This document shows, piece by piece, positions 10,301 through 19,595 of a DNA stretch of 64,000 nucleotides. Source of the DNA: Lachancea mirantina (Eukaryota; Ascomycota; Saccharomycetes; Saccharomycetales; Saccharomycetaceae). The stretch spans positions 1,302,001-1,366,000 of the forward strand of contig LT598468.1 of NCBI GenBank assembly GCA_900074745.1, read 5' to 3'. The translations under genes and the position numbers were made by a program. How positions within the stretch are numbered: the stretch's first letter is position 1; the number at the start of each line of letters is the position of its first letter. Below the pieces are notes generated by a model. It saw only the letters and a list, made by a program, of their open reading frames with translations, was not told where the DNA came from and ran no database searches.

Positions 10301-10867
10301 ATCCGCTGTTATGCTTACCGATAGAGTTTTCTGGATATCGGATTTCTTTTCATCCAGACTAGAGCCTAAATGATCCCCATTTGAGATAAGCAGCTGCAAA
10401 GTGAAGTCCACCGCTGAAAGGATGATTTCTTGTGGAATGTCGCTTCCCAGGATCCCACAAAACTGAAGAACGATTTGATCGTATATTTCTGAATTGTGTC
10501 CGTCCGAAGGATAATAATTTACATCGCTGTTGCTCCTAGCACCAGCTAAAACTGAGCCCCGTTTTATTCGCTTCGAAACTTTTATGCTGGCGTTTGGTTT
10601 TGCGCTTAATGAGCTGCTGTTGTTTACTTCTCTTTTGATAAGTTCCCTGTCCTCAATCAAGTTTTCGCCATGCGCTTTCGACCCCATATCACTCAGATGT
10701 ACCCTCCCTACCATAGATTTCGGCTGGAATGCTTCTGCATCTTTAACGGGATTTGATTTGTTCAAATGAAGCGATTTATCCTCCCTTAGGACCTTATTGG
10801 ACATTTCATCATATCGGTAGATTTCTCGAATCTTCTTGCTCCTCTCGACGTCGTTCGAAAGTGACAT
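4391..10867 (-). CDS. BRR2: Brr2, U5 snRNP Ski2-like RNA helicase
   Basis: Very large DExD/H helicase (2158 aa; S. cerevisiae 2163) that unwinds U4/U6 in spliceosome activation. It has the characteristic tandem architecture. An acidic N-terminal regulatory region starts with 'KKIREIYRYDEMSNKVL'. The active cassette has Walker A 'APTGAGKT' near residues 530-538 and motif II DEVH near 643 (S. cerevisiae has DEIH), followed by winged-helix and Sec63 modules. The second, catalytically weak cassette has 'APKGSGKT' near 1380 and a divergent motif II 'LDDSH' near 1484, then a second Sec63 module ending in 'WCVCDSYMDADKE'. The degenerate second cassette is the family norm. It is divergent from RAD24 over about 275 bp. 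Confidence 0.98.
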   Translation of the reverse strand: MSLSNDVERSKKIREIYRYDEMSNKVLREDKSLHLNKSNPVKDAEAFQPKSMVGRVHLSDMGSKAHGENLIEDRELIKREVNNSSSLSAKPNASIKVSKRIKRGSVLAGARSNSDVNYYPSDGHNSEIYDQIVLQFCGILGSDIPQEIILSAVDFTLQLLISNGDHLGSSLDEKKSDIQKTLSVSITADQFNNILNLCKQITDFDAPKELSDSENDGVAILADDSYDSAEIGAEEENPLLDEIEEDNASEEEENETESTQQVLKGPVVGQAFQTETVTLENDLPSEKSHLNLATENIDEMFLHRLLKRQFEHTETIEQIYKAIMARLKNFENTTALQTSLLDIIGPDNEDLAKLISENAALIYWGIQLAKSTLEEKENLYEQMKSSQLDHLIERFRSSHNGNPLKRQKFLQSEEADSPNKKRRKQNASKDERLPTVIDLNSVSFDQGADLMTTTRINLPPDSFKRVKDNYEEIHIPAPARLVEGFQLVPISQLPSWAQEVFPSAEAQHLNRIQSEVYPSAFLNDDNILICAPTGAGKTNIAMLTILRTLANFRDATTGKISLKDVKVVYIAPLKALVQEQVREFQRRLVGLGVKVAELTGDSRLSRQQIAETNILVSTPEKWDIITRKRSEANLIEMVKLLIIDEVHLLHDSRGPVIEGLVARALGDVESASSTRIVGLSATLPNYEDVAKFMRVPKGNLFYFDPSFRPCPLAQQFCGVTKGGALQKVNELNLICYEKVLESVKSNNQVIVFVHSRKDTTRTARFLKERLLQEDTLRFVQNPEAGANEILKRESGNAEDSALSDLMKYGIGVHHAGLSKSDRSLSEDLFADGLTSILVSTSTLAWGVNLPAHTVIIKGTDLYSPEKGSWTRLSAQDVLQMLGRAGRPRYDTFGEGIIITQQADLQYYLAILNQQLPIESHLISHLPDSLNAEVVLGNIRTRGQAVDWLARTYLFVRMLREPSLYNANLSKGDDPTFNKYREDLVHSAFVILKRNGLLTYDIKAGTVSPTEIGRIASYFYIGHSSVSMYARQLNQRSTLIDLFKIFAMSEEFKYIPVRPEERLELKNILERAPVPVTDSPDDPLTKVNLLLQIYVSRLKLDGFALNADMIYITQSATRLIRAMFELSTEQGWPRTAKKLLNLCKSVSNRLWFSNTPLRQFPSCPAEVIRRAEASSIPWSQFLSLETPQEVGKALRSEKHGKAIFDLIRRFPKLNINCTVQTITPTWIKFELEILADWLWDTKLHGFSESFFVLAEDFMGEKILFHDVFTVKANHGKQEQYLEFTIPIELSANQTLPPNIFISFISEKWLHCESRLPVLFDEIKMPKRFPAPTLVFDEGLVGTENLEVEEYIEKFEFQCFNQIQSQVFPALYQSNESVFIGAPKGSGKTALAELALLNLWRQQGGRAVYIHPNEARVRELCHKWNDRFSTLAGGKVINNLTDDLSENLKLLAHSHVVLATCKQFDTLTRRWKQRKNVQSIELLILDDSHYVGSGLEGAMYENIVSRMRFISTNLSKDLRIISLSNPIGNSRDFGAWLGISKESVFNFPPTSRIRPLQVQLQVTNSTEAVGEFETIIKSIEELSFGDSCIIFASSHYDGLKVCRGLVRKMADYNISALGKNDIQTRLHDKSLAEPLYHGIGLLSGNMNASDKAFIKDLFSKKVLNVAILRREDAFTDLNAPLVVVAGTTFYDKRERRNVGYEVNELLEMIGIARSSTKQAKAIILTRRQSKEYYKKFLSEPTPVESFMYYHFHDVFINEISTGIIETKQDCIDLITYTLFYRRIHANPSYYGVKDTAPEGISAYLTEVVEEVCGDLVNLSVVEIHEGDGSTQDSGGSILPRNNCLIAAHHGLRFATLQIFISQLSSNSSLRNILEVLAKAGDFHTDDDIAASDLNVLSNLYRRLPLNTKELEDIESTAFQTFVLIQAYFTRSKLPIHLVKCQQEIVRTALSLVPAIVDILSGEGHLNASVAMDVSQMLTQGCWDTDSPLKQVPYFDDKVIKKCTDKKIETIYDIMALEDDEREELMLFPESELFEIARFVNNYPNIELSYSVDLTDGATVGEELTVSVTLTRDEEPESLYAVSGTYSFSKKEAWWIFVGNPSTKELLGIKKVFLRKMSQSYDLKVELLNEGPQDFTIWCVCDSYMDADKEATFHIDVSSRR

Positions 10868-11143
10868 TAGGTGGAAAGATGAAGCAGTTTCTTGGAGTTT
10901 TCAAGGCCCTTTTATAATGTCCCACAATGTATCGAAACGTCTCGCTTCGAGCGTTTATATAGTTAGCGATGACTTGGCTCTGTACTGGTGGTCAATTTAA
11001 TTTTCCTGTTTACTAGTAGAGATATTTTTCAACGGCCAAGATGCGACTACTTAAAGCTTGAACGAAGACAAAATACCTTGTTATTAGGCTTAGAATGGCT
11101 GAATGTCTCATATCGTTAACGACAAGTACGTTGATTGGCAATA

Positions 11144-13261
11144 ATGACCAGGATATCTAAGCGAAAGCCAAAACTGGAGCGAAGTTTGAGTTCACTTTCG
11201 TCTCAAATTCATCTTTTTAGAGAGAAGAGCACATCGCCCTCGAAAAACGGATCACAGAGTAAAAATGAGATTTCAAGCTCGAAACCTGTTTGTTTGAATC
11301 ACGAAACTTCAGTTTCAGTTGAAGACAAATTGCCAAATGTCGAAGACCAATGGTTTTTGAAGTTCTCACCAAAATCACTAGAGGAAATTGCACTTCATAG
11401 TCGAAAGTTGGGAGAAGTTCAGCGGGGACTCGAAAACATTATCTCGAGTGTTGATAGATGTCGGATTTTGGTTCTAACGGGGCCGTCTGGCTGTTCGAAG
11501 AGCACTTGTGTCAAATTATTGGCTCAAAAACTGGTACCGAAATATCGAATCAATAGCGTTAATTCTTTGAGATCCAGCAGCGATCCGCAACCTTGCATTG
11601 TTGAATTTCGTAACGACACATTGGGCCGCGAATTGTCGAATGTCGCTGCATTTGATGAATTTTTGGCACAAGGAAGACTGAAAAAGGGTTCCAGCCTTGC
11701 AGTGTTGCTTGCAGAGGATTTGCCCAATGTGTTCCACATTACTACACGAATAGCATTTCAAGGGTCTCTCTTACGCTGGCTGTGCACAGAGGAGTCAGGG
11801 TTGCCGCCTCTTGTCATAAGTCTTACCGAATGTGAACTTCACAGCGATGAAGGAAGTAACGCATCCTACGGAATTGAGACGCAATATATAGCAGAGACGG
11901 TGTTAGGGAAAGAAGTTTTGTCGCATCCTAAACTTCATCGCATCAAATTCAATCCCATAAACAAGACCCTGATGTCAAAGCATTTGAAAAGTATAGCACT
12001 ATCTCAGAAAGATGATTTTGCACCTCAAAGATGGAACAACCTCACACCTTTTATTAAAAATCTTGTCCTTCATTGCGGTGATGTTCGCTCAGGTATATCA
12101 GCGCTTCAATTTTGGGCAACATCCAATGCTGACTTGTCTGGATCAGGGGGCTTTGGAGGAAGGGAAGAGACCATTTCATTCTTTCATGTCATTGGAAGAC
12201 TTTTACATGGATCTAAAGACTATGATAGTCCCAATGAAATGCTCAATGATCTAATTGCTGCAAAAGCACACTTCTCTGATAATGATTTAAGACTGGGTCT
12301 GCTGGAGAACTACACAAGCTACAATAAGCAAAGTTTCCCAACAACGATCGCGGCAAGCTTAGTGGATTCGTTGAGTACCAGTGACATAATAAAATTTGAC
12401 AATAACACAATTCAAGAAGGTTCTGAGTATGCCTTCCGGAATGCACGCAATTTGTTAGATGCTCTGCAGACGGAAAATTCTAAATCACCAACATCTCACG
12501 CGAGATTAAGTTTCCCAAGAGAAACGAAAGTCAGGCGATTACGATCAAATTTCAAGAAAGAAGTAGACGCCTTCTTTTGCTTGGAATATGAAAAATATGG
12601 TCAAGTCCGCCGTTACAAGGATGTCACGCTTCTGTTTGGATATTACGCACCATTAATAAGGAGGAAGCGAAACTACCGGAAAAAGGTACTTCGACACTAT
12701 CTTGAGAATCTCCAAAAAGACTCTGTTGAGGCTCGAGCAGCGATCAATTCTTTTCGAGATAGTCTGTGCATAGACGAGGAAATTGACATATTGAGTCGCC
12801 TAGGTGGTGAAATAGGCATGATCGGGGAAGAGCTAGAATTCCTAGGCTTGGAGGATACAATAAATTATAAAAATGCTAGTTCTTCCAAGAAATATGAAGG
12901 TTTTACAAGACGGGAGTTCAAGACTCAAAATAATGATGACGATGTCGCTGTAATCGAAAGTGATTTCGATGAAGATCCCATTCTGGACAGTGAAGGCCCA
13001 GAAAGCGACATTAGTGGCGTAAATGAATTGCCAGAAGATAATCAAACAGGTGAGAGAAGCCAGGTGCGTGAGAGTACTCACCACGGCATTGACGATGGAA
13101 GTGACGATGGAAGCGATAATGACAGCGAAGATGATGATACTCTTTATGAAATCTTAGCGTCGCAGTCGCCTCGGAAGCTTCTAAGTCCAAGCAACCCACA
13201 TCGTGAAATGGAACGGGGAGAGAATGATACAAAGGAGGATGACAGTGTAGAGTCTATTTAA
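11144..13261 (+). CDS. RAD24: Rad24, alternative clamp loader (9-1-1 loader) subunit
   Basis: AAA+ checkpoint clamp loader of 705 aa (S. cerevisiae 659); with Rfc2-5 it loads the Ddc1-Rad17-Mec3 clamp at damaged DNA. The N-terminus is basic and disordered. '[18 protein letters not shown]' matches the RFC-type lead-in. The P-loop GPSGCSKS is near residues 112-119, and the divergent sensor region '[14 protein letters not shown]' follows. The last 130 or so residues are strongly acidic with repeated Asp/Glu-Ser runs, longer than in S. cerevisiae. Three codons of open frame upstream start at TTG; the ATG at 11144 is chosen. Its stop codon overlaps that of the convergent GRX gene by four bases. 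Confidence 0.95.
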   Translation: MTRISKRKPKLERSLSSLSSQIHLFREKSTSPSKNGSQSKNEISSSKPVCLNHETSVSVEDKLPNVEDQWFLKFSPKSLEEIALHSRKLGEVQRGLENIISSVDRCRILVLTGPSGCSKSTCVKLLAQKLVPKYRINSVNSLRSSSDPQPCIVEFRNDTLGRELSNVAAFDEFLAQGRLKKGSSLAVLLAEDLPNVFHITTRIAFQGSLLRWLCTEESGLPPLVISLTECELHSDEGSNASYGIETQYIAETVLGKEVLSHPKLHRIKFNPINKTLMSKHLKSIALSQKDDFAPQRWNNLTPFIKNLVLHCGDVRSGISALQFWATSNADLSGSGGFGGREETISFFHVIGRLLHGSKDYDSPNEMLNDLIAAKAHFSDNDLRLGLLENYTSYNKQSFPTTIAASLVDSLSTSDIIKFDNNTIQEGSEYAFRNARNLLDALQTENSKSPTSHARLSFPRETKVRRLRSNFKKEVDAFFCLEYEKYGQVRRYKDVTLLFGYYAPLIRRKRNYRKKVLRHYLENLQKDSVEARAAINSFRDSLCIDEEIDILSRLGGEIGMIGEELEFLGLEDTINYKNASSSKKYEGFTRREFKTQNNDDDVAVIESDFDEDPILDSEGPESDISGVNELPEDNQTGERSQVRESTHHGIDDGSDDGSDNDSEDDDTLYEILASQSPRKLLSPSNPHREMERGENDTKEDDSVESI

Positions 13262-13974
13262 TTAGCATTAATAGTGTGCTGGAAGAACTCTGGGTCCTCT
13301 TCGAGCGATTCCTTGATGATATCCAGACCACCTTGAAACTCCCCGCTGATATATAGCTGGGGGAAAGTGGGCCAGTCTGAATACGCTTTGAGACCTTGCC
13401 TCACGGAATCGTCTTTCAGAATGTCAAAAAACCCAAATCTGACTTGATGTTCTCGCAAAATACCGACCATTTGTCTAGAAAACCCACATTTGGGTTCAGA
13501 CGGGGTACCTTTCATGAACAGCATTACAGGTGCAGCACCCGTTAGCTGCTTTAAACGAGCAGAGAGTTCTTCTTCTGTTTCTTCTGGTTGTACGTGTTCA
13601 GCTCCTGAGGCGGCGGCGATTTGACCCGATGGCTGGCCAGAGTTGCCTGTGAATTGGTTCAGCGCCTTCACGACCTCCTTTGAATCGGCACCGGAGAGTT
13701 CTTTCAAGATTATGCCGTCTTTAATGAAAACAATGAAAGGTACAGCGGTAACTTCGAACAATTCCGAGATTTCAGCGTTTTCGTCTGCATCTATGGCCAA
13801 AAACCGCGTTTGACTGTTTGCAGGCTCATCACTCAAGGCTTTGATCACCTCGTTCATGGTTTTACAAGGCTCTGCCCAAGAAGTGTGGAAATAGAGCACG
13901 ATCAGTTTATCATTGACGTCGCTCGTCGTGAGCTCGCTGAATTGATCCTGTGTCTTAATATCGATGACTGCCAT
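13258..13974 (-). CDS. GRX4: Grx3/Grx4 monothiol glutaredoxin with N-terminal thioredoxin-like domain
   Basis: Multidomain monothiol glutaredoxin, 238 aa, cytosolic/nuclear. In S. cerevisiae the Grx3/Grx4 pair binds a [2Fe-2S] cluster and signals iron status to Aft1. Residues 1-105 or so form a thioredoxin-like fold with 'SWAEPC', a degenerate active site with one cysteine. A linker with a short Glu-rich stretch follows ('[11 protein letters not shown]'). The C-terminal glutaredoxin domain has the CGFS active site near residue 162, 'WPTFPQLY' and 'GGLDIIKE'. A single copy here corresponds to both GRX3 (next to MSH6 in S. cerevisiae) and GRX4 (next to RAD24), as expected before duplication; the symbol could equally be GRX3. 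Confidence 0.96.
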   Translation of the reverse strand: MAVIDIKTQDQFSELTTSDVNDKLIVLYFHTSWAEPCKTMNEVIKALSDEPANSQTRFLAIDADENAEISELFEVTAVPFIVFIKDGIILKELSGADSKEVVKALNQFTGNSGQPSGQIAAASGAEHVQPEETEEELSARLKQLTGAAPVMLFMKGTPSEPKCGFSRQMVGILREHQVRFGFFDILKDDSVRQGLKAYSDWPTFPQLYISGEFQGGLDIIKESLEEDPEFFQHTINAN

Positions 13975-15256
13975 TGTTTTGTTGGTTACAAGAGCTCCTG
14001 AGGAATTTAATCAACAGTGTAATTCAAACTCTCGTCAAGGGGATTGGTTTGCGTTCAAAAGGTTATCGATCCAAACGTGGTGATGAGTTGTCAGCATACC
14101 ATTATAGTTACTTGCCACACCCACTATAAGAGTTCTAGAAATCCAAAGTTTGTCACGTGCTTTCAAGCCAATGATATGTGGTTTCATTACTAATAACAAG
14201 CAAAACGACATTATAGTACTCTTAAAGGCCTCGTACTCGAAGCAGGGGTTAGTCCCCATCATAGCAGCGTGGTAAGAATCCGAAATGCCCAGAATGCTGC
14301 CGTTCGTCTCTTGCTTGAAATGAGTTTCACCAAAAAGGGTAGAATGCACCAATTTCACAACTGCCGCACAAGGAGCCGCTGATAGAAAAGATCAAATTCG
14401 ATGGGGAGGTTTTTCATTTGTTTTTATTTTGAGCAGAGCAGAGAGTTCAGCCAACGATGCTCTTGCCCGTGTCTGTTTTTTCGAGAAAAATGATCGACCT
14501 ATTTTAGTTCACATTTTGAGATCATTAGTTGTCAAGTTCGCTGGCGTACTAAGGCAATTTAAGTGTCGTTGGCCACCTCTCAGCTGTGTTTCTAGCTTCG
14601 ACTTTCCAAGCGTTGTCTCGTTAAACTAGTGGTGAAGAAAATGGTGGGAGGAGATCTCGTATAATAAGCAGAAAATTACAGCATAGCTCAATTATCCGCT
14701 ATAAGAGCTTCTGACAATCACCACATATCCGTACTAGTTTGTCAATTTTTTGATGTTGCGTCGACACTATTTCTCAGTACCTCAGCATATATCAACCAAA
14801 TCACCGGATTTCGCTGAGGCATGAATCAGTAAATAGAAATATCAGATATTGCCCACCTGTTCAAGAATCTAGTAACTTATACGTGATCGCTAGGGTCAAC
14901 GATTCCCGTGATTTTTCCGCATTTATTTGTAACGTCCTTTATATCTTGTAGAGTGATAAGCCTGACATGAAGTGACGCGCCCCACATCTTAAGGGAGACA
15001 TTGTGTCCGACGAAGTCTTAGTGTTCAGTGTTCCATCGTTCCCTCGATCAATAGCAATGCTGGATTTACCCAAGTCAACACGTGAGTCTCATAAGATTCG
15101 TGCAACTTGTAGTTCATAGGGTTTCTCAATTTTCATCATCGATTGAAAAAGAATCATAAAATCTTGATATAAAAGAAGACAAAGATCCAAGAACTGGGTA
15201 TCTAAGTGACAGCGTTCAAATAAGGTACCTGTTCAGACTGCTAGGATCATAATACT
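13975..15256. other. GRX-ECM32 divergent intergenic region, 1.3 kb
   Basis: In S. cerevisiae the GRX4-ECM32 interval contains TMT1 (trans-aconitate methyltransferase), which is not recognisable here. On the minus strand an open frame runs from 14358 to 14035 (107 codons) but begins at GTG; its first ATG would give only about 75 residues, and I recognise no family. A CACGTG octamer (GTCACGTG) is at 14152-14159 inside that frame. No tRNA or repeat is seen. Long spacing between divergent genes may simply be promoter. Confidence 0.4.
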
Positions 15257-18200
15257 ATGATAGACGATACTAAAGGAGGCGAGTTTCAATGCTTGACGTG
15301 TGATTTTGCCCGAAATGCCGCTGAAGCCATGAAACATCAGTCTGCAACTAGACACAAATCGATCATGTATTCGCCCACAGAGGAAGAAATCAGCTGTGAA
15401 GAATGCCAAAACAATAACATTCACCTGCTTCAAATTGTGCGTTTTGGTGGGGAAGATATGAGTTTGCTGTGTAATAGCTGCTTATGCCGAGACTATACAG
15501 ACTCGGAAAGGCCGAGCACTTCTTATACGCTCGCAAACGGATCGCTTTTACATCACTTTTCTAACTATCTCAAAGTTCGAGACAGCAGTTGCTCACTGTG
15601 CGGTACAGAGCGACACCTGAATGTCAACGCGAAGCGCAAAGTTTTGTGCGATGCGTGTCTCGTAAAGCAAGCAGATCAACGAGACTTTGTCTCGGAAGCC
15701 AGTGGTAAATTCGTGTATTTGCTTCTTGGGATTCAAGAACAGGGCAGTGCGAAGAGTGTGCATAAGAAAGGTGGCCGAATGGTTGGACGTCGCAAGAAGA
15801 AGGGCGACGCATCGACGCTGTCGTCTTCGCGTCGAAAGCGTGAGAAAAAACCACTCACAACCCTCGAAGAAATGGCCAAGAAGGCTTATGATACCAAGAA
15901 GGTCAACAGTTTGATTCAAAGTGAAAGTGGAGTAAGTTTGCGGTCTTTCAAAGGTGTGAAAGCGACCCAAAACGATCCTTCATCGAAAGCTCAAAGCAAG
16001 ACCGTAGGCTATCCAACGGGGGGAAAAACACATGCAAAGGGTTTGAAGTTAAAAGACAAGCCAGCGGCTTCAAACCGTAAGCCTAATCCCTCTCCCAAGG
16101 ATCTCCATGCTAAGAATTCGCCTCGTTCGCAAGGAAAAGCCAATTCAGTACCTAAAACATCGCGATCTGCATATAGCATGAAAGGGGTTTCTGATACTAC
16201 TACAGGATGCACACCCACGAATTCTACTAATACCAAAGGAAGCAAAGTCGCTTCAACCCAGTCGAAAAAGTTGCAGAAGGGCAACAGCCAAGCGAAGCCA
16301 CACAAAACACAGGACGAGACCGGCAAAGCTCGTGAAACCCCGTCGAAAAACAAGGGGGAGACAAATAAAGATCAAAAAATCGACGCAAAACATGATAGAC
16401 CCGCGAAAAAAAACAAGACGCATAAATCAGGAACTCCGAATTCAATCCCAGGTTCAGCCCAAAATGAAGTATCTCCGAATGAAAACAAAAAAGCCACGAT
16501 CAAATCTGTCAATGATACCGAGGATGTTGAATTTGAAGAAGGTGAGCCTGTCAAAAGATTTGTCAAATACGTGCCAAAAATGTCGTACCCCAATCTTACG
16601 TCTTACCTGTCAGAATTCTCCCATGCGCTGTTCCTTGAAGAAAGGTTGGAGAACGATTTCCTTCAAGATTTCCAAATCACCTGGCCCAAGAACCCAAATG
16701 AAAGGGCATTTGTCATAGCTATGAAGAGTGACAGTGAAGAATTGAAAAAACTATTACCAGCGAACTTGATACAGCTTGGTAGATTACCCTTCACTAATCA
16801 ACAACCTCTCATGTTAACTAACCAAGATGAAACTAAAATTTGGTACTCGTACGTGCGAGAAATAGAATCTCGTAAATCGAAACTGACCATCCTTCTGGAG
16901 CTTTATCCCTGGTGTGAAGAAAGTTTGCCAAGGCGGGCTAGTAACGATAGCTTTAAGATTTTGCCATGTTCTGCCCAGGTGAATAGAATCATGTTTGCAA
17001 TGACCAAAATTGAAAACCCAAAGTTTATCAAATTACTCTTGGGACAGGAAAGCGTCAAACAAGTAAATTTTCAAAACAGGCTTCAGTTCACCAAAGAAAC
17101 ACTCAACGACTCGCAAAAATCCGCCATTCAGCACGTAATGAACAACAGCGTCACGATTCTACAAGGTCCACCTGGTACAGGTAAAACGTCGACTATAGAG
17201 GAAATTATACTACAATTGATACAAAATTTCCACACTTTTCCTATTCTTTGTGTCGCCGCATCAAATATTGCAATTGATAATATTGCCGAAAAGTTCATGG
17301 TCAATAGACCAGACATTAAGATCTTGCGAATCGTATCTCAAACAAAAGAGGCACAGTATAATGAGCAGCACCAGTTAGGAGGCATATGTTTGCATAACAT
17401 TGTAAATCACCAGCTACCAGCCACAGTTAAGGAGACTATTGCCAAGTTAAGAAGCGGAATTCCTGGCAGAGTATCGAAAAATCAATATAATAAGCTGCTA
17501 ACTACGCAGAATACGATTTCCGATAGACACGTCGCTCAGGCGCAAATTATTTTCACCACCAATATCGCCTCTGGTGGCCGTCAACTAAAAGCGATTAAAG
17601 AGTTGCCTGTTGTCATAATGGATGAGTCTACTCAGTCCTCAGAGGTTTCCACGCTTGTGCCCTTGTCCCTACCAGGAATAAAGCGCTTTGTTTTTGTGGG
17701 TGATGAAAAGCAGCTTTCAAGCTTTAGCAACGTCCCGCAATTAGAGTTGTCTCTTTTCGAGAGGATTTTACTGAACGGGACGTACAGCCGACCCCATTTA
17801 CTGGATACGCAGTACAGGATGCATCCTGCTATCAGCGAATTCCCAATTCGTACGTTCTACGAGAGCAAGCTGAAGGACGGCGTCACGGCTGCTGACAAGA
17901 GCTGGCCCGGTGTAGCCAATCCGCTGTTTTTCCTCCAATGCGACGACGGGCCTGAATCTAAGGTATTTAACGCGCGTCGCGGCATGCGCGGGTTCACTTA
18001 CAATAACAAGCACGAGGCAAGAGTAATTTTAGGGGTGATCCACAAACTGATTGTCGAAAAGGGCGTTCCGCGCGACGAAATTGCTGTTATTACGCCTTAT
18101 TCCTCGCAGAGAGACTTGGTATCCGAGCTGCTTGAGAAGGACCCCATTGTGAACCCTTCGGGCGTGCCCATGGTGCAGCAAATGGATAAGGACGACGTGA

Positions 18201-18520
18201 TAGGTGATAGCTCAGGCGCCAATGTCGGCGCAAAAGTGACTATCAATGTCGTCAACGGCGTTTACGTGGCCACCGTCGACTCGTTCCAAGGTCACGAGAA
18301 GCAGTTCGTGATTTTCTCGTGCGTGAGGAACAATAAGGAGTGCAAGATAGGGTTTGTAAAGGACAGACGCCGTCTTAATGTGGCCCTCACAAGAGCCAAA
18401 AGCGGCCTGGTCATCGTTGGTAACAAAGAGGTTTTACGCCGGGGCGATCCTCTCTGGAGCGACTACGTTAACTACTTAGATGACAGGAAGGTGATCTCTA
18501 GCACTCTTGACTCCTACTGA
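15257..18520 (+). CDS. ECM32: Ecm32 (Mtt1), Upf1-like SF1 helicase
   Basis: Upf1-family superfamily 1 helicase of 1087 aa (S. cerevisiae 1121); Ecm32/Mtt1 associates with polysomes and release factors and affects translation termination. The N-terminal 140 residues hold several Cys pairs (CxxC at 12-15, 'CEEC', 'CNSC', 'CSLC', 'CDAC'), a zinc-binding region like the Upf1 CH module. A long Lys/Ser/Asn-rich disordered segment spans about residues 165-430. The helicase core has Walker A GPPGTGKT at 637-644, motif II DEST at about 789-792, 'VGDEKQL', 'DTQYRMHP', 'VDSFQGHE' and 'NVALTRAK'. Start is an ATG. It lies just before a tRNA-Gln gene, in YER176W order between GRX4 and BMH1. Confidence 0.95.
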   Translation: MIDDTKGGEFQCLTCDFARNAAEAMKHQSATRHKSIMYSPTEEEISCEECQNNNIHLLQIVRFGGEDMSLLCNSCLCRDYTDSERPSTSYTLANGSLLHHFSNYLKVRDSSCSLCGTERHLNVNAKRKVLCDACLVKQADQRDFVSEASGKFVYLLLGIQEQGSAKSVHKKGGRMVGRRKKKGDASTLSSSRRKREKKPLTTLEEMAKKAYDTKKVNSLIQSESGVSLRSFKGVKATQNDPSSKAQSKTVGYPTGGKTHAKGLKLKDKPAASNRKPNPSPKDLHAKNSPRSQGKANSVPKTSRSAYSMKGVSDTTTGCTPTNSTNTKGSKVASTQSKKLQKGNSQAKPHKTQDETGKARETPSKNKGETNKDQKIDAKHDRPAKKNKTHKSGTPNSIPGSAQNEVSPNENKKATIKSVNDTEDVEFEEGEPVKRFVKYVPKMSYPNLTSYLSEFSHALFLEERLENDFLQDFQITWPKNPNERAFVIAMKSDSEELKKLLPANLIQLGRLPFTNQQPLMLTNQDETKIWYSYVREIESRKSKLTILLELYPWCEESLPRRASNDSFKILPCSAQVNRIMFAMTKIENPKFIKLLLGQESVKQVNFQNRLQFTKETLNDSQKSAIQHVMNNSVTILQGPPGTGKTSTIEEIILQLIQNFHTFPILCVAASNIAIDNIAEKFMVNRPDIKILRIVSQTKEAQYNEQHQLGGICLHNIVNHQLPATVKETIAKLRSGIPGRVSKNQYNKLLTTQNTISDRHVAQAQIIFTTNIASGGRQLKAIKELPVVIMDESTQSSEVSTLVPLSLPGIKRFVFVGDEKQLSSFSNVPQLELSLFERILLNGTYSRPHLLDTQYRMHPAISEFPIRTFYESKLKDGVTAADKSWPGVANPLFFLQCDDGPESKVFNARRGMRGFTYNNKHEARVILGVIHKLIVEKGVPRDEIAVITPYSSQRDLVSELLEKDPIVNPSGVPMVQQMDKDDVIGDSSGANVGAKVTINVVNGVYVATVDSFQGHEKQFVIFSCVRNNKECKIGFVKDRRRLNVALTRAKSGLVIVGNKEVLRRGDPLWSDYVNYLDDRKVISSTLDSY

Positions 18521-18636
18521 TGTATGCCGTACGTACAACACCAATTTGACGCTCGCACCGAAACATGTGTGATTCTGGATAGTATTGACAGGCGTGACTG
18601 CCGTACCGGACCGTTACGAAATGCCTTGCAAAAAGA

Positions 18637-18708
18637 AGGTCCTACCCGGATTCGAACCGGGGTTGTTCGGATCAGAACCGAAAGTGATAACCACTACACT
18701 ATAGGACC
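18637..18708 (-). tRNA. tRNA-Gln (anticodon CTG)
   Basis: A 72-nt cloverleaf read on the minus strand. The acceptor pairs GGTCCTA with TAGGACC, and there is a T discriminator as in yeast tRNA-Gln. The D-arm is 'TAGTGTAGTGGTTATCA', the anticodon stem TTCGG/CCGAA encloses a loop with CTG (18673-18675), and the T-arm includes GGTTCGAATCC, a perfect B box. The sequence is a few substitutions away from S. cerevisiae tRNA-Gln. No intron. Five A's on the plus strand (18630-18634) give the Pol III T-run terminator. Confidence 0.97.
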
Positions 18709-19595
18709 AATTGGTTAAAAATCCCTCTAGATTTTCTATCCATATCCTTTGCAGCCCGTGCCTCTCTTTGCACGAGCGATCTTTGCCAATCCGGCTATGC
18801 TCTGGACAGAATTATTTCTCAAGACTTCTACTCCTACACACTAATAACACCACATAAAACAACGCAAGAAGCGAAAAAAAAACAAGACAACAGGTATGTG
18901 CACGCTAGCTCCATTGATCGCTATTGGCGAGATTCATCCAAATTCCATTCCCATTTGTTCGATTCGTCCTTCTATATCTAAAGTGGCGCAATCTACGCTT
19001 TTCCCTTTCGCTCCCCCCTGATTTGCTATTTGTTTACGTGTCGAACTACTACAAACAAGCGCCCTCCCGAAGAATACTCTCAAGATGATAATTTTATGCC
19101 CTTAACCTTGAATAGAGTATTCATGGAACTAAACGAAGATATTGACGCTCACCTTGCCGCTTTGCACACGCATTATCGCCCCTCATTCCGGTGGCGAATC
19201 TTAGTTTTTCGCCATGGATATAGGTCAAGCCCCTTTTGGGGACAGCAAGGACGGGTAACGGGGATATCGAGAAAAAAAATTTTTTAGTGACGGGCGCGAA
19301 GAGGTGACCGTAGTGAACCCGAATGTGGGATTCGTGACGGCAGATGACGGTTGTCCAGATTGGTGGAAAGGGGCCAAGGAGGAAACGCCAGATTTGGGTT
19401 TTCTAAAGCAAGAAGTGACAAAAAAGGAGGAGAGCCTATCGCGATAGCGGTTGCTTATTTAAGAGGGGTAGTGAAGGGAAAGAAAAAACAACAAAAGATG
19501 GAACTGGAAATGGGAGATTGTCCAAGTTTTTCATTGTTCGACTTTAATTTTACTAACAGGAATTGTCTCACAACAGTTTCTCTTTCATTCAAGGC
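18709..19595. other. tRNA-Gln to BMH intergenic region (BMH promoter)
   Basis: About 890 bp upstream of the 14-3-3 gene. It contains a Reb1-type site, poly(A/T) tracts and a TATTTAA element near 19456. No coding frame is convincing: the open frames at 19030 and 19351 start at non-ATG codons and show no family resemblance. Confidence 0.5.
19252..19258 (+). promoter_or_regulatory. Reb1-type site (CGGGTAA) upstream of BMH
   Basis: CGGGTAA is the core of the Reb1 general regulatory factor site, commonly found at nucleosome-free promoters of highly expressed yeast genes. It is about 340 bp upstream of the BMH ATG. A single 7-base match, so function is inferred. Confidence 0.4.
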
